Assembly (NCBI RefSeq): GCF_000392615.1
Contig: NZ_KB933403.1
Coordinates: 1-53,994, forward strand
Direction: 5' to 3'
Length of the DNA: 53,994 nucleotides
Source: Lysinibacillus sphaericus OT4b.31
GTDB lineage: Bacteria > Bacillota > Bacilli > Bacillales_A > Planococcaceae
In this document: positions 23,664 to 32,123 of the stretch, one piece after another
Position numbering within the stretch: position 1 is the first letter of the stretch
Layout: each line of letters opens with the position of its first letter
The notes under the pieces: model-generated
The model's database searches: none
What the model saw: only the letters and a program-made list of their open reading frames with translations
What the model was told of the DNA's origin: nothing
Translations under genes and position numbers: made by a program

Positions 23664-24199
23664 GAAATATCGTCCTTTCTTGTCATTTGTAATAGTTGTT
23701 CAAAGACGATTTCCATTATCTCGTTTGAAACAGGTGCAATATTCAATAGCTGTGAATAATACAATCCGTCAATCGTTAAGCGAATCAGATGAACAATCGA
23801 TGACTCAAGATCATCATGTAACAGTTCATCAAGTAATCGTTCATACTGTGCTGAAATAGCGGTATGCTCATGTTGAATAATTTGAATAGCGATATTAATC
23901 CAAGCACCCTCTGCTAGATCTTTTTGTGAAGCTAAAATAAAACCTCTTGTCCTGTTACCAGCACCTTGCTCCATCTTTCCTAGATGCTCATAGGATGTTG
24001 TAAATTGCGCCATAATGGTATCTGCTATAGCAGCTTGTAACGCATCCTTCGTTTTAAAATGATAAAGAAGCCCACCCTTACTAACTCCAGCCTTATTGGC
24101 AACCTTCTCCAACGTTAAAGTATTTAAATCATTGTCCTTTAAATAGTGCATCGCGGCACGAATGATGAGTGCACGTTTTTCACTTGCTTTTGTTGACAC
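23660..24199 (-). CDS. yvdT: TetR-family repressor of the SMR pair, YvdT-like
   Basis: 179 residues. TetR N-terminal helix-turn-helix: NTLTLEKVANKAGVSKGGLL with YHFKTKDAL. The C-terminal ligand domain is all helical, including a 'TLIDGLYY'-like helix (LTIDGLYYSQLL). GTG start at 24199 with AAGGAGG 8 bases upstream. It represses its own operon through a large palindrome lying over the promoter at 24222-24273. A drug or dye would relieve repression. Confidence 0.88.
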   Translation of the reverse strand: MSTKASEKRALIIRAAMHYLKDNDLNTLTLEKVANKAGVSKGGLLYHFKTKDALQAAIADTIMAQFTTSYEHLGKMEQGAGNRTRGFILASQKDLAEGAWINIAIQIIQHEHTAISAQYERLLDELLHDDLESSIVHLIRLTIDGLYYSQLLNIAPVSNEIMEIVFEQLLQMTRKDDIS

Positions 24200-24221
24200 G
24201 ATAGTGCCTCCTTTGACAACA

Positions 24222-24289
24222 TACTAGATAAAATAAAAAACCGTCTGGACGGTCTTTTTTATTTTATCTAGTACAATAGTAAAAGTCAA
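24222..24289 (-). promoter_or_regulatory. Promoter and 52-base palindromic operator of the yvdTSR-like operon
   Basis: Minus strand: TTGACT (24284-24289), 17-base spacer, TAAAAT (24261-24266). Bases 24222-24273 form an inverted repeat with 18-base outer arms (ACTAGATAAAATAAAAA) and a 6-base inner arm ACCGTC/GACGGT around TG, offset by two bases. The inner part is a typical TetR-family site. In RNA the inner stem is followed by TTTTTTATTTT and could also act as a terminator. Confidence 0.8.
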
Positions 24290-24302
24290 TTCTTACAAAG
24301 AA

Positions 24303-24342
24303 AACAACGTTCCAAATAGAACATCCTATTTGGAACGTTGTT
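24303..24342. terminator. Perfect 17-base hairpin, terminator-like
   Basis: AACAACGTTCCAAATAG, a six-base loop, then the exact complement. On the minus strand it is followed by TTTTC. It abuts the stop codon of the HTH fragment. Confidence 0.7.
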
Positions 24343-24437
24343 CATTCTTCTTCCTCTACATATTCTAAAATATCTCCTGGTTGGCAATTCAACGCCTTGC
24401 ATATTCTCAATAAGTTTTTTTGTTTGTCATTAAAAGA
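24342..24437 (-). pseudogene. C-terminal fragment of a Cro/CI-type HTH regulator
   Basis: The frame reads RICKALNCQPGDILEYVEEE and stops. This is the standard end of short XRE-family regulators (the last helix of the HTH and the acidic tail). Only about 31 codons remain and there is no start codon, so the gene is broken. The hairpin at its stop is probably its old terminator. Confidence 0.65.
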
Positions 24438-24666
24438 AATTTACAATTTTTAAATATATAGGCAAATATTATAAGTGTACTATTACCAGTTTCGATCAGA
24501 TAATGAGGTAAAGAACAACTGAAAATCTAGTAGAATTTCACATAAAACCAGATTAATGTAAAAATATACCATTAAATATATTTGCATTCCATTTATGTTT
24601 AATATACCCTTGTATATAGACATTCTTTTACAAAGAACGTCAATATAGTTAAGGAGTGCATTTAAC

Positions 24667-24846
24667 ATGGCCAAAAAAATTAAGAAAAACAAAATCGAGG
24701 AAGCGCTACTAGAGAAAAAAGCGAAGAAAAAAGCAGACAAAAAGAAACTCGAGAAAAAATTAGCGAAGAAAAAAGCTGAGAAGAAACTAGAAAAGAAAGC
24801 TGCTAACAAGAAAGTGAAGAAGAAAAACAGTAAAAAAGCTGCCTAA
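24667..24846 (+). CDS. 59-residue lysine-rich, histone-H1-like small protein
   Basis: It starts MAKKIKKNKIEEALLEKKAK and about half of its residues are lysine (29 of 59), the rest mainly Ala, Leu, Glu and Asn, in a regular helix-forming pattern. AAGGAG is 9 bases before the ATG and a clear terminator follows, so it is a real single-gene unit. Such proteins bind nucleic acid or polyanions; a nucleoid or spore-core role is inference. No catalytic motif. The opposite strand is open too (Phe-rich) but only because AAA/AAG codons read TTT/CTT. Confidence 0.75.
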   Translation: MAKKIKKNKIEEALLEKKAKKKADKKKLEKKLAKKKAEKKLEKKAANKKVKKKNSKKAA

Positions 24847-24857
24847 CCACAAAAATA

Positions 24858-24903
24858 AAGTAGCTGGAGAAGACCGAATAGTTTTTCTCTAGCTACTTTT
24901 TTG
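24858..24903 (+). terminator. Terminator of the lysine-rich gene
   Basis: AAGTAGCT.GAGAA pairs with TTCTC.AGCTACTT, followed by TTTTTTG. Confidence 0.85.
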
Positions 24904-24921
24904 TATGAATGGATGCTATTT

Positions 24922-25050
24922 TTATATCTGCAAATCATTCTTTTTATAAAATATAAACGTAATCATTGCAAGTATTCCCATCAGGCTAAAAGACAATAAA
25001 ATAAATTTACTGTCTAATCCCCCACCAATGTGATATGGTCCACACAAGAT
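24922..25050 (-). pseudogene. Possible C-terminal fragment of a membrane transporter
   Basis: Start-less frame reading GGGLDSKFILLSFSLMGILA then MITFIFYKKNDLQI. A last membrane span followed by a short basic tail is typical of the end of MFS-type transporters. Too short for a firm call. Confidence 0.3.
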
Positions 25051-25070
25051 TTTTCTTTAGCGTATAAAAA

Positions 25071-25107
25071 AATCGTTAAAGCATAAACGAGCACTGCTTT
25101 AACGATT
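25071..25107 (-). terminator. Terminator of the OpuC/EgtU-type operon
   Basis: AATCGTTAAAGCA and TGCTTTAACGATT, 13-base perfect arms, followed on the minus strand by TTTTTTTATAC. Confidence 0.9.
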
Positions 25108-25177
25108 TACTTGTAACACATTATTTATTTTTCTTTAAAATCCGTACACCAAACCAACCTAGCGTATAGGGATGTGA

Positions 25178-26692
25178 TTATAGCAAACCAGCTTTCTCTA
25201 AATACGTTCGTGCTACGTCTGCTATATTTTTGCCTTCTACGTTTACTTGATAATTCATTTCACGCATCTCATCATCCGTTATGTGATTAGCAAGTTTACT
25301 TAAAGCTTCCTCGATTTCAGGATATTTTTCTAGTGTTTCTTTTCGTAACAAGGGTGCTCCTTGGTAAGGCGGAAATAGCTGTTGATCATCTGCTAACACG
25401 GTCAGGTCGTATTGACGTATCTCACTATCTGTTGAATAGGCATCTAATAAATCAATATCGCCTGTTTGTATCGCTTGATATCTAAGCTTCGGCTCCATCG
25501 TGTTAATATTAGAAATCGTGATGCCATAGTGCTTCTGAATACCTAAATAGCCATCTTCCCGATCATTAAATTCTAATGTAAAGCCAGCTTTAATGGACTC
25601 TTGCAGTGCCTTGATGTCCGAAATTGTTTGTAAATCATAGGTTTCAGCCACTTCTTTGGAAACGGCCAGTGCATATGTGTTGTTGTACTTCATTGGATGA
25701 AGCATAACCATGTCGAATTTTTCCATCAAGCCTTCTTTTGCTTGGTTATATACATCCTCTTGGTGATTGTTTACCGCTTCCTCTTTTAAAAATTCAGCAA
25801 TGGCCGTCCCCGTAAATTCTGGATAAATATCGATACTACCCGCTTTAAGTGCATTAAATACGAAAGAAGTCTTACCAAGACCCGGTTTTAGTTGCACGGT
25901 TAAGTCCGTTTCATTTTCAATCAGTATTTTATACATATTGATAAGAATTTCAGGCTCTGCTCCAAGTTTCCCTGCAATCACTATTTCATCCTTATCGTTG
26001 GCGTTTACTAACGGTAATAGCATCATCAGTAAGGCCGCAACACTAATTGCACTTAATGCTATTAACGTTTTTTTAAAGGACAGTAATTCAAGCTTTTTGA
26101 GCAGAAAATCAAATACTAAGGCTAAAATTGCGGCAGGAACCGCTCCTAAAATAATGAGTGCTGTATTATTGCGATCAATACCTAGTAAGATAATATCGCC
26201 TAATCCCCCTGCGCCAATTAATGCAGCAAGGGTAGCTGTTCCAACGATTAATACCATGGCTGTCCGTATACCTGCCATAATGACTGGCATGGCGAGAGGA
26301 AGTTCTACCTTCACTAATCTCTTGCGCGTATTCATGCCCATCGCCATCGCCGCTTCTTTTAACGACGGATCCACTTCGTTTATACCTGTAAATGTATTTC
26401 TTAAAATTGGCAAGAGGGCGTACACTACGAGGGCAATGACGGCAGGATATTTTCCGATGCCAAACAACGGAATTAATAAACCTAATAGCGCTAAGGAAGG
26501 AATCGTTTGCATAACTGCACTGATTCCGATAATACTTTCCGCTATTTTCTTGTTATGCGTTAAATAAATTCCTAGAGGAATAGCAATGATTACTGCCAGA
26601 AATAGCGCAATAAATGAAATCTGAACATGCTCTATTAAAGAGGCAACTAACTGTCCTTTTCGTTCGTTAAACACGTCAAAAAAATTAGCCAT
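25178..26692 (-). CDS. Fused ABC permease and substrate-binding protein, OpuC/EgtU type
   Basis: 504 residues from the ATG at 26692 (GAGGTGAGG upstream; a frame from 26716 would have no ribosome site). Residues 1-210 are an OpuCB/ProW-like permease with the EAA loop DPSLKEAAMAMGMNTRKRL. Residues 230-504 are a type-II substrate-binding domain facing outside (GKLGAEPEILINMYK, FNDREDGYLGIQKHYG, LFPPYQGAPLL). Such fusions import glycine betaine, carnitine or choline; from memory the binding domain is also close to EgtU, which imports ergothioneine. Its gene overlaps the ATPase gene by 8 bases. Confidence 0.85.
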   Translation of the reverse strand: MANFFDVFNERKGQLVASLIEHVQISFIALFLAVIIAIPLGIYLTHNKKIAESIIGISAVMQTIPSLALLGLLIPLFGIGKYPAVIALVVYALLPILRNTFTGINEVDPSLKEAAMAMGMNTRKRLVKVELPLAMPVIMAGIRTAMVLIVGTATLAALIGAGGLGDIILLGIDRNNTALIILGAVPAAILALVFDFLLKKLELLSFKKTLIALSAISVAALLMMLLPLVNANDKDEIVIAGKLGAEPEILINMYKILIENETDLTVQLKPGLGKTSFVFNALKAGSIDIYPEFTGTAIAEFLKEEAVNNHQEDVYNQAKEGLMEKFDMVMLHPMKYNNTYALAVSKEVAETYDLQTISDIKALQESIKAGFTLEFNDREDGYLGIQKHYGITISNINTMEPKLRYQAIQTGDIDLLDAYSTDSEIRQYDLTVLADDQQLFPPYQGAPLLRKETLEKYPEIEEALSKLANHITDDEMREMNYQVNVEGKNIADVARTYLEKAGLL

Positions 26693-27638
26693 TTGCCTCA
26701 CCTCTTTGTGAGCCATCTTTAGCTAAAAATTGCAACATTGATTGTCGTGTTATTACACCTATTATGGTACCATCATTTTCTACCGCCAAACATGCATGCT
26801 GTGCTAATTTACTAAGAATTACTGGCAAAGAATCTTTACAAGACACTACATGTTGAAGCTCCCCATTGGTCATTGGTTCGAGCACTTGTTCAATATTAAA
26901 ATCATTGAACGAATGTTCTTTCACTCCAATAAATTCTTTCACAAAATCATTGATTGGATTTTCCATAACTTCTTGAGGCGTACCAACTTGCACAATCTCT
27001 CCATCCTTCATGACACATATTCTATCCCCTAATTTCAAGGCTTCTTGCATATCATGCGACACAAAAACAATAGTTTTTTGTATGGCACGTTGCAGCTCTA
27101 GCAGGTCATCTTGTAATTTCGTACGACTCATCGGGTCTAGCGCACTGAATGGCTCATCCATTAAAATAATCTCGGGATCTGCCGCTAATGCACGAACAAC
27201 ACCAACCCTTTGCTGCTCTCCTCCTGATAGTTCTTTAGGTTTTCGTTGACTATACTTGTCTGGTTCGAGTCCCACCATTTCCAATAACGCTCGCACTCGT
27301 TGCTGGATCTGTTGTTGACGCCATTTCTTCAATTCTGGCACAATGGCTATATTTTCTTCTATTGTCATATGTGGAAAAAGCGCAATTTGTTGTAACACAT
27401 AACCGATATTCCATCGCAGCTCATGGATGTTATAGTCACTTATTCTTTGTCCATTAATACGTATAGTTCCTTCCGTTAAATAAATTAAACGATTAATCAT
27501 TTTTAGTAATGTCGTTTTTCCACACCCACTAGGCCCTATAATGACAAAGAATTCCCCCTTCTTTATCTCAAGATTAATCGCCTTCACCGCAACTTGGTCG
27601 TTATCATATTTTTTTGAGACATTGTCAAATGTTATCAC
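26685..27638 (-). CDS. ABC ATPase with C-terminal CBS region, OpuCA/EgtV type
   Basis: 317 residues. Walker A GPSGCGKTT, signature LSGGEQQRVGVVRALA, Walker B IILMDEPFSALDP, and a C-terminal CBS part (about 250-310, LPVILSKLAQHACLAV and IIGVITRQSMLQFLA). The CBS region in OpuA-type systems senses ionic strength or nucleotides. GTG start with GGGAG 9 bases upstream. It powers the fused permease/binding protein encoded next and overlapping. Confidence 0.88.
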   Translation of the reverse strand: MITFDNVSKKYDNDQVAVKAINLEIKKGEFFVIIGPSGCGKTTLLKMINRLIYLTEGTIRINGQRISDYNIHELRWNIGYVLQQIALFPHMTIEENIAIVPELKKWRQQQIQQRVRALLEMVGLEPDKYSQRKPKELSGGEQQRVGVVRALAADPEIILMDEPFSALDPMSRTKLQDDLLELQRAIQKTIVFVSHDMQEALKLGDRICVMKDGEIVQVGTPQEVMENPINDFVKEFIGVKEHSFNDFNIEQVLEPMTNGELQHVVSCKDSLPVILSKLAQHACLAVENDGTIIGVITRQSMLQFLAKDGSQRGEANG

Positions 27639-27904
27639 TATTTTTGCTCCCTGTAATGAAAATCTGTTTTCGCCGTTCTCCTATTATAGATATAGTGACT
27701 TTATTAACATAGTACATAAATAACCTCCCATTTTACCATCTCTTTAATGTCATATACGTCTTGTATTCCAGATCTAGAACAAGGAAATAACATATTTTAT
27801 GCTTGAATGTTCTGCTCCCCTTCCCTTAAATAATTCACAAACGGCATGAAGTTGAAACATTTTTTACTGATATATTTCATGCCCAGACCTTCCATTGTTC
27901 AAAG

Positions 27905-27950
27905 AAAATAAAAATCCATCATGACAGGACCAATTGTCAAAATGGATTTC
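27905..27950 (-). terminator. Terminator downstream of the GntR-ABC operon
   Basis: AAATCCAT.TTGACA, loop, TGTC.ATGGATTT then TTATTTTC on the minus strand. It is 280 bases from the last gene, so the pairing with that operon is an assumption. Confidence 0.55.
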
Positions 27951-28034
27951 ACAGTAATTATTCGTCTTAACTAGTAGGTGTTTACGGGTAACTTCGTACC
28001 TCATTAGGTAGTTTACAATTCGATTGAATAGGTT

Positions 28035-28141
28035 TGACGTACACGTATTGATTGGCATGCAGGCGCTATGAGAACAGCGTGCCAAAGTGAGTCCCCATAG
28101 GCCATGGAAGCCATCCATCGTAGTGGAAACCAACGACATGT
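28035..28141. repeat. GC-rich dispersed repeat fragment
   Basis: The block ends GTAGTGGAAACCAACGAC, close to GTAGTGGAAATCAACAGC at 53470-53487, the end of another repeat block in this window. Both resemble the palindromic intergenic repeats common in Bacillaceae genomes. Confidence 0.5.
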
Positions 28142-28229
28142 TTAGTTACCTATTACTGATTTCAGCATGCCAAATAAAAGGAGTAGATTGTTCATCATCA
28201 GACGCGCCTAGTTCATGTATATTTATTTT

Positions 28230-28844
28230 TTAAAAGACTTTTCTCTCATATATACGAATGGATAGTAGCCATGAGCCAATATATAAAACAATGACCATCA
28301 GTATCGCAAAGAAATATAGTTGGATTTCTTGTAAAGTCAGGATTTTTTGTGTCAATTCCCTTACTACATCATGTAAATTTCTAATGAAAAAACTAATTGT
28401 TATCAAATAGATGACTACTAATGCAACCAGAGCCATATGTAGGTATTGCATCTTAAATTTATATAGGAATGGAAGAAGGAAAGATGTAGTAATCATCACA
28501 AGACCGATAATAAGCAGCATCTCTTTTACTAAAAATGACGCTTTATTTCCATTCAAAATGAAATCCCCAACATACATAACGATAACAAATAACATTGTAA
28601 ATAGTAATGCTCCGATATACTTTGAAGCGACAATTTCCTTTCGCGTGTAAGGGAGCGAATTGAGCAAAATGTTGATGTTATCTTTTTCATCAAAAGAACA
28701 TGCACTCATGATAAATGATAGACTAAAAATAAATCCTACATAGACAGATGCATCACCAAACAATGAAAAGAGTAGTAATATCGCGATGTACAGTAAAAGG
28801 ATATGTTTTTGTAATAAAAAATCCTTTCGTATTAGGCTAAACAT
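28230..28844 (-). CDS. ABC-2 type permease of a GntR-linked transporter
   Basis: 204 residues from the ATG at 28844 (AAGGAGG 9 bases upstream). Six hydrophobic spans (for example ILLLYIAILLLFSLFG, FTMLFVIVMYVGDFIL, IYLITISFFI). A cytoplasmic N-terminus FSLIRKDFLLQK and the motif SLPYTRKEIVASKYIG after span 2 are typical of ABC-2 permeases of bacitracin/lantibiotic-response exporters. It overlaps the ATPase gene by 8 bases. Substrate unknown; ytr-type transporters respond to wall-active antibiotics. Confidence 0.8.
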   Translation of the reverse strand: MFSLIRKDFLLQKHILLLYIAILLLFSLFGDASVYVGFIFSLSFIMSACSFDEKDNINILLNSLPYTRKEIVASKYIGALLFTMLFVIVMYVGDFILNGNKASFLVKEMLLIIGLVMITTSFLLPFLYKFKMQYLHMALVALVVIYLITISFFIRNLHDVVRELTQKILTLQEIQLYFFAILMVIVLYIGSWLLSIRIYERKVF

Positions 28845-29709
28845 ACAGTGCCCCTCCTTTTTTCGAATAATACATAATATCTTCAAGCGTTGGCTTTTCC
28901 ATAATAACAGTATCTCCAAATAAGTTTGCCACACGATTTTTATGAGCTGTTAATGCTTCAAAACCACTGTTCGTTTTCCGGATAGCAATAAACTCTTGCT
29001 CCGTTTCCCGATCCAATAAATCCAGTGTTCCTTTTACAATGGCATATTCCTCTTCAATTTTATAAAATTCCTTTGTAAAAATATGTTCGCCATTTTGAAT
29101 AAAGGTAATATAATCCGCTATGCGATCTAAATCCGTTGTTATATGCGTCGAATAGAAAATCGTTTTATCCCCGTTTTGCATTAAATCATGTAAAGTATTT
29201 AGTAATTCCCGTCTAAATATCGGGTCGAGACCAGATGTTGGTTCATCCATAATGATTAACTCTGCATGATGAGCTAATGCAATAATCAGCGAGGCTTTCA
29301 TCTTCATGCCTTTTGAGAATGTCTTCATTTTTTTATTCAGCGGCAGTTCGAACTGGACAACATAATGCTGAAATGCCTGATCATCCCAATTTTTATAGGC
29401 TGGTTGAATAATCTTTTTCATTTCATTTAATGTTAAATGTTCATAAAAAATGTTTTCATCGTAGACAAAACCAATACGTTCCTTTATTTCTTTCTCATGC
29501 TGCTTATAGTTCATGCCAAAAATCGAAATAGAACCACTATCTTGCTGTATTAAATTCATAATCAATTTGATTGTTGTCGATTTACCAGCACCATTTCCCC
29601 CGATAAATCCAGTCACATAGCCTTTTTTCACGGTAATAGAGAGATCTTTCACCTGAAATCCATTAAATGATTTATTAATATGCTGTAATTCAATAACATT
29701 TTCCATCAT
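28837..29709 (-). CDS. ABC ATPase, YtrB-like
   Basis: 290 residues. Walker A GGNGAGKST, a weak signature FSKGMKMKASLI, Walker B LIIMDEPTSGLDP, switch His in YSTHITTDLDR. A long C-terminal extension follows, as in YtrB/EcsA-like exporters. It is coupled at both ends: its start overlaps the GntR stop (ATGA) and its stop overlaps the permease start. Together they form a small export or antibiotic-sensing unit. Confidence 0.87.
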   Translation of the reverse strand: MMENVIELQHINKSFNGFQVKDLSITVKKGYVTGFIGGNGAGKSTTIKLIMNLIQQDSGSISIFGMNYKQHEKEIKERIGFVYDENIFYEHLTLNEMKKIIQPAYKNWDDQAFQHYVVQFELPLNKKMKTFSKGMKMKASLIIALAHHAELIIMDEPTSGLDPIFRRELLNTLHDLMQNGDKTIFYSTHITTDLDRIADYITFIQNGEHIFTKEFYKIEEEYAIVKGTLDLLDRETEQEFIAIRKTNSGFEALTAHKNRVANLFGDTVIMEKPTLEDIMYYSKKGGALYV

Positions 29710-30083
29710 TCTTCCTCCGTATACAATAATGTCAGCATTTCCTTCAGTTCTGCTAAGCTTATGCCCATTTCTTTACTATTTTGAATGGCAACGACTAGCT
29801 TTTCTTCGATAACTTTCATCTTTCTTTCCTTCACCATCTCCATATTTTGTTCGGAGATGAACGAACCTTTTCCAACAATGGAATAGATAAATCCGTTTTT
29901 CTCAAGTTCTTCATAAGCGCGTTTTGTTGTAATGACGCTAATTTCTAGGTCTTTGGCAAGTTGGCGCATAGAAGGTAATGATTGACCCTCTTGTAATTCA
30001 CCCGTTAAGATCAGTTTCTTGATTTGCGCATAAATTTGCTCATAAATCGGCTCTTTTGAGTTGTTTGAAATAATGATTTGCAT
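29706..30083 (-). CDS. GntR-family regulator, YtrA subfamily
   Basis: 125 residues: winged helix with LPSMRQLAKDLEISVITTKR (helix-turn-helix) and GKGSFIS (wing end), then a short helical tail, the YtrA type without a large ligand domain. It heads the operon with the ATPase and permease. A 27-base palindrome sits 20 bases upstream of its start. In B. subtilis YtrA represses its own ABC operon and is relieved by lipid II-binding antibiotics; the same logic is likely here. Confidence 0.88.
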   Translation of the reverse strand: MQIIISNNSKEPIYEQIYAQIKKLILTGELQEGQSLPSMRQLAKDLEISVITTKRAYEELEKNGFIYSIVGKGSFISEQNMEMVKERKMKVIEEKLVVAIQNSKEMGISLAELKEMLTLLYTEEE

Positions 30084-30102
30084 GCAAATACCTCTTCTTA
30101 AA

Positions 30103-30129
30103 TATTGTATATATACTTTATATACAATA
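30103..30129 (-). promoter_or_regulatory. Palindromic operator of the GntR-ABC operon
   Basis: TATTGTATATA, five bases, TATATACAATA: 11 of 11 positions paired. It lies 20 bases upstream of the GntR start, where the promoter and transcript start must be. Confidence 0.8.
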
Positions 30130-30589
30130 TATACACATTCTAATTATTTTGCAAGCTAAAATTTCACCGAATACAGCGTCATAATAAGGAGGCGCAGAAA
30201 ATGCCATTTGCTCTCCGCGGACGAACTAGCAAGCCGCCTTCTTTTCTTCGCTCGCTTCGAGCAGGGCACGCTCGTTTTCCAACAGTAGTCTAACTTTTAC
30301 TCTTTATTCGAAATCAAGAATTGTTGTGTGATGATGTTGAAAAACTTACAAAATACACGCGAACATTTTGACATGATGACGATTTTGCAAACAGTCCACA
30401 AGATTCCTTAATGTCTCGTTTTGAACAAAAATCCACAGAAAAAATCAAAAAGGTTTCAGGAATACTGAACATTCCCGAAACCTTTTGATTGTATTTCTTT
30501 ATTGCTTTCTATATACCTCCCCTTTTGGCACAGATGTTGGAAGCATGTGCAGCTACGGTTACCAGTCGATGAACACAACAAAATGACTT
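30130..30589. other. Gene-free stretch with a repeat fragment and a terminator
   Basis: About 460 bases. At 30185-30290 a GC-rich block (CTCTCCGCGGACGAA, TTCTTCGCTCGCTTCGAGC) resembles the dispersed Bacillaceae repeats seen at 53350 and 53937. A strong hairpin follows at 30443-30490. No gene seen. Confidence 0.55.
30443..30490. terminator. Two-way terminator
   Basis: AATCAAAAAGGTTTC.GGAAT pairs with ATTCC.GAAACCTTTTGATT; on the minus strand TTTTTTC follows. It ends the unit with the two small membrane proteins. Confidence 0.85.
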
Positions 30590-30829
30590 TCATTTTTTCA
30601 TCGACAGTAAATTACATATATTTGACAACGCAATGAAGGCACCACCAATAACACTCCATTTGAGCCCTCCGATAAAACCGAAAATACATACTATTATTCC
30701 TAACACTGTTCCGAGCATTGAACCTATTCGTATTGTCTTTTGACTAGGTTCGGGGCGCTGAATGGATACACCAAAAAATTTATTTACTTTATCAAATGAT
30801 TTATCTATTTTTTTAACAAACTGGTGCAT
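30590..30829 (-). CDS. Small two-span membrane protein
   Basis: 79 residues from the ATG at 30829 (AAGAGGAGAG upstream). A soluble basic N-terminus (QFVKKIDKSFDKVNKFFG) is followed by two spans (IGSMLGTVLGIIVCIFGFIG and WSVIGGAFIALSNI) and a basic end. It lies 16 bases after another small membrane gene on the same strand, so the two form an operon ending at the 30443 hairpin. Function unknown. Confidence 0.6.
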   Translation of the reverse strand: MHQFVKKIDKSFDKVNKFFGVSIQRPEPSQKTIRIGSMLGTVLGIIVCIFGFIGGLKWSVIGGAFIALSNICNLLSMKK

Positions 30830-30845
30830 GTAATTCTCTCCTCTT

Positions 30846-31067
30846 TTAAAGCAATTTCGCAACGATTTGGATTGTATGTGTAATTATAGTTAACGAGCCT
30901 AAAACCATACAACATGTTGCTAACGTACTTTTTTTATGTTTTTTTTGCTTTATAAGTCCATAAACGATCAGGCATAATCCAATCGTAATAGATACAATGT
31001 TAAGCATGATAAAAAACGTTTCATGTACTGATGGGAAGTAAAAAATACTTTCTAATTGCATGCTCAA
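30846..31067 (-). CDS. Small two-span membrane protein
   Basis: 73 residues with spans at about 17-38 (IMLNIVSITIGLCLIVYGLI) and 50-70, split by a basic loop KQKKHKKS. Either TTG at 31067 (GGAG 5 bases upstream) or ATG at 31061 (11 bases) can start it; the TTG has the better spacing. Upstream partner of the gene at 30590-30829. Function unknown. Confidence 0.6.
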   Translation of the reverse strand: MSMQLESIFYFPSVHETFFIMLNIVSITIGLCLIVYGLIKQKKHKKSTLATCCMVLGSLTIITHTIQIVAKLL

Positions 31068-31197
31068 TTTGTCTCCTTATTCTTGAAATTTCAAGTTAAA
31101 CTACTAAATCATACTTTGTGATTTTTGAGTTATAGTTCTTCACAAAGTTGGAATTTCTACAGGTTTCTCACCTTCTTGTTGTTGGCAGTTCTTCCAG

Positions 31198-31654
31198 TTA
31201 AATCTCATCCTTGCTCTCAAGAATGCGAATGGCTAAGTACGCAATCACCACGCCAACTACTGCAAGCCCTAATTGAAATGGAATGAAGGTCCCCCCATAG
31301 CGTTCATCTCTCCTCTTCCCTATTCACACCTTAATGCACGGTCATATAAGCAATACTCAATATGTTAAGTATTGGCAGTCCGTAATGATTGTTGTATTCC
31401 TCCATTATTAAACGAAATAAACTAACAGCTACATAAATAATAAATGTGAGTTTAATAAAAATATTCATTAATGACATGAACCCTAAATAATCTGTAAACA
31501 TCAGGCAGCTCTCAACTTTAAAACGCCACGCTATAAGACCAACAACCAAGCAAATTACTACGATACCAATGAATCCTCCGATAAGATGTTTAGATATATG
31601 ATGTTTTTTCCATCTTAATTTCAGTAGCTTAAGCATGAATGCTGTCCCGGTCAT
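31198..31654 (-). pseudogene. ABC permease gene with an internal deletion
   Basis: The 5' part (31331-31654) encodes an ABC-2 permease start, LKLLKLRWKKHHISKHLIGG, and the segment LFRLIMEEYNNH that normally leads into the coupling region, then ends in unrelated residues. The 3' part (stop at 31198) in another frame encodes a last span, FQLGLAVVGVVIAYLAIRIL, and the tail ESKDEI. The middle of about 100 or more residues is missing. The 5' part resembles permeases of lantibiotic self-protection exporters. It is inactive. Confidence 0.6.
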
Positions 31655-32123
31655 TAAATTTAAGTAATACGCTTTCTAAAGGGCAGTGCGTTTTTTATAA
31701 ACATTTAATTTCCCCTTTCACCTTGTATGTTAATTGTACGAATCGATCATCTCTTTTTTCTTACTCATTTCTTACAAAATTATTAATTGTTGTCCGTTCA
31801 TTCACAGGTTAAATCCACCACAAGTAAAGCCCAGAAATGTTGATATAACAACGTTTCTGGGCTTTTACTAGTAGTGAAAAGAATCTATGTGACTCCTGCT
31901 CTTGTTATTTGTGGAGAAAGAGTGAGGAAAATGGAGCGACAGAAGAATATTTTTTGTTGCGAATGTGCAACGTCAGTTACAAAGAAATCGCCAGCCAAGC
32001 AATGCGGCGCAGGCATTGAGCGTTGAGGCAGTTTAGCGTAACTACGGAAAACGAGGAGGCTTTTGTGATTTATCTAATTATTTTTAGTAGACTGTCCCAT
32101 TTTACAATTGGCCTTCTACTTCA
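31655..32123. other. Gene-free stretch with a hairpin
   Basis: About 470 bases with a long hairpin at 31823-31869 and, at 31905-32045, a block of mixed base content that may be a worn dispersed repeat. No gene seen. Confidence 0.5.
31823..31869. terminator. Hairpin, likely terminator of the MoxR-VWA operon
   Basis: AGTAAAGCCCAGAAA.GTTG, loop ATATAA, CAAC.TTTCTGGGCTTTTACT: a near-perfect 19-base stem. T runs inside the arm make it usable either way. Confidence 0.65.

Larger units (their letters stand above)
27639..28229. other. Gene-free stretch with a terminator and a dispersed repeat
   Basis: About 590 bases. It contains the ytr-like operon's terminator (27905-27950) and a GC-richer repeat-like block at about 28035-28140 (CATAGGCCATGGAAGCC, GTAGTGGAAACCAACGAC). 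A 91-codon minus-strand frame crosses the block but has no ribosome site or protein-like pattern. Confidence 0.55.

Noticed and set aside
24483..24809. Phe-rich minus-strand frame
   Set aside because: It is the antisense of the lysine-rich gene; runs of Phe and Ala come from AAA, AAG and GCT codons.
25938..26567. 209-codon plus-strand frame
   Set aside because: Antisense of the fused permease/binding-protein gene, which has clear family motifs, so this frame is a shadow.
27864..28139. 91-codon minus-strand frame
   Set aside because: Crosses a terminator hairpin and a dispersed repeat, has no ribosome site, and its residues show no protein-like pattern.
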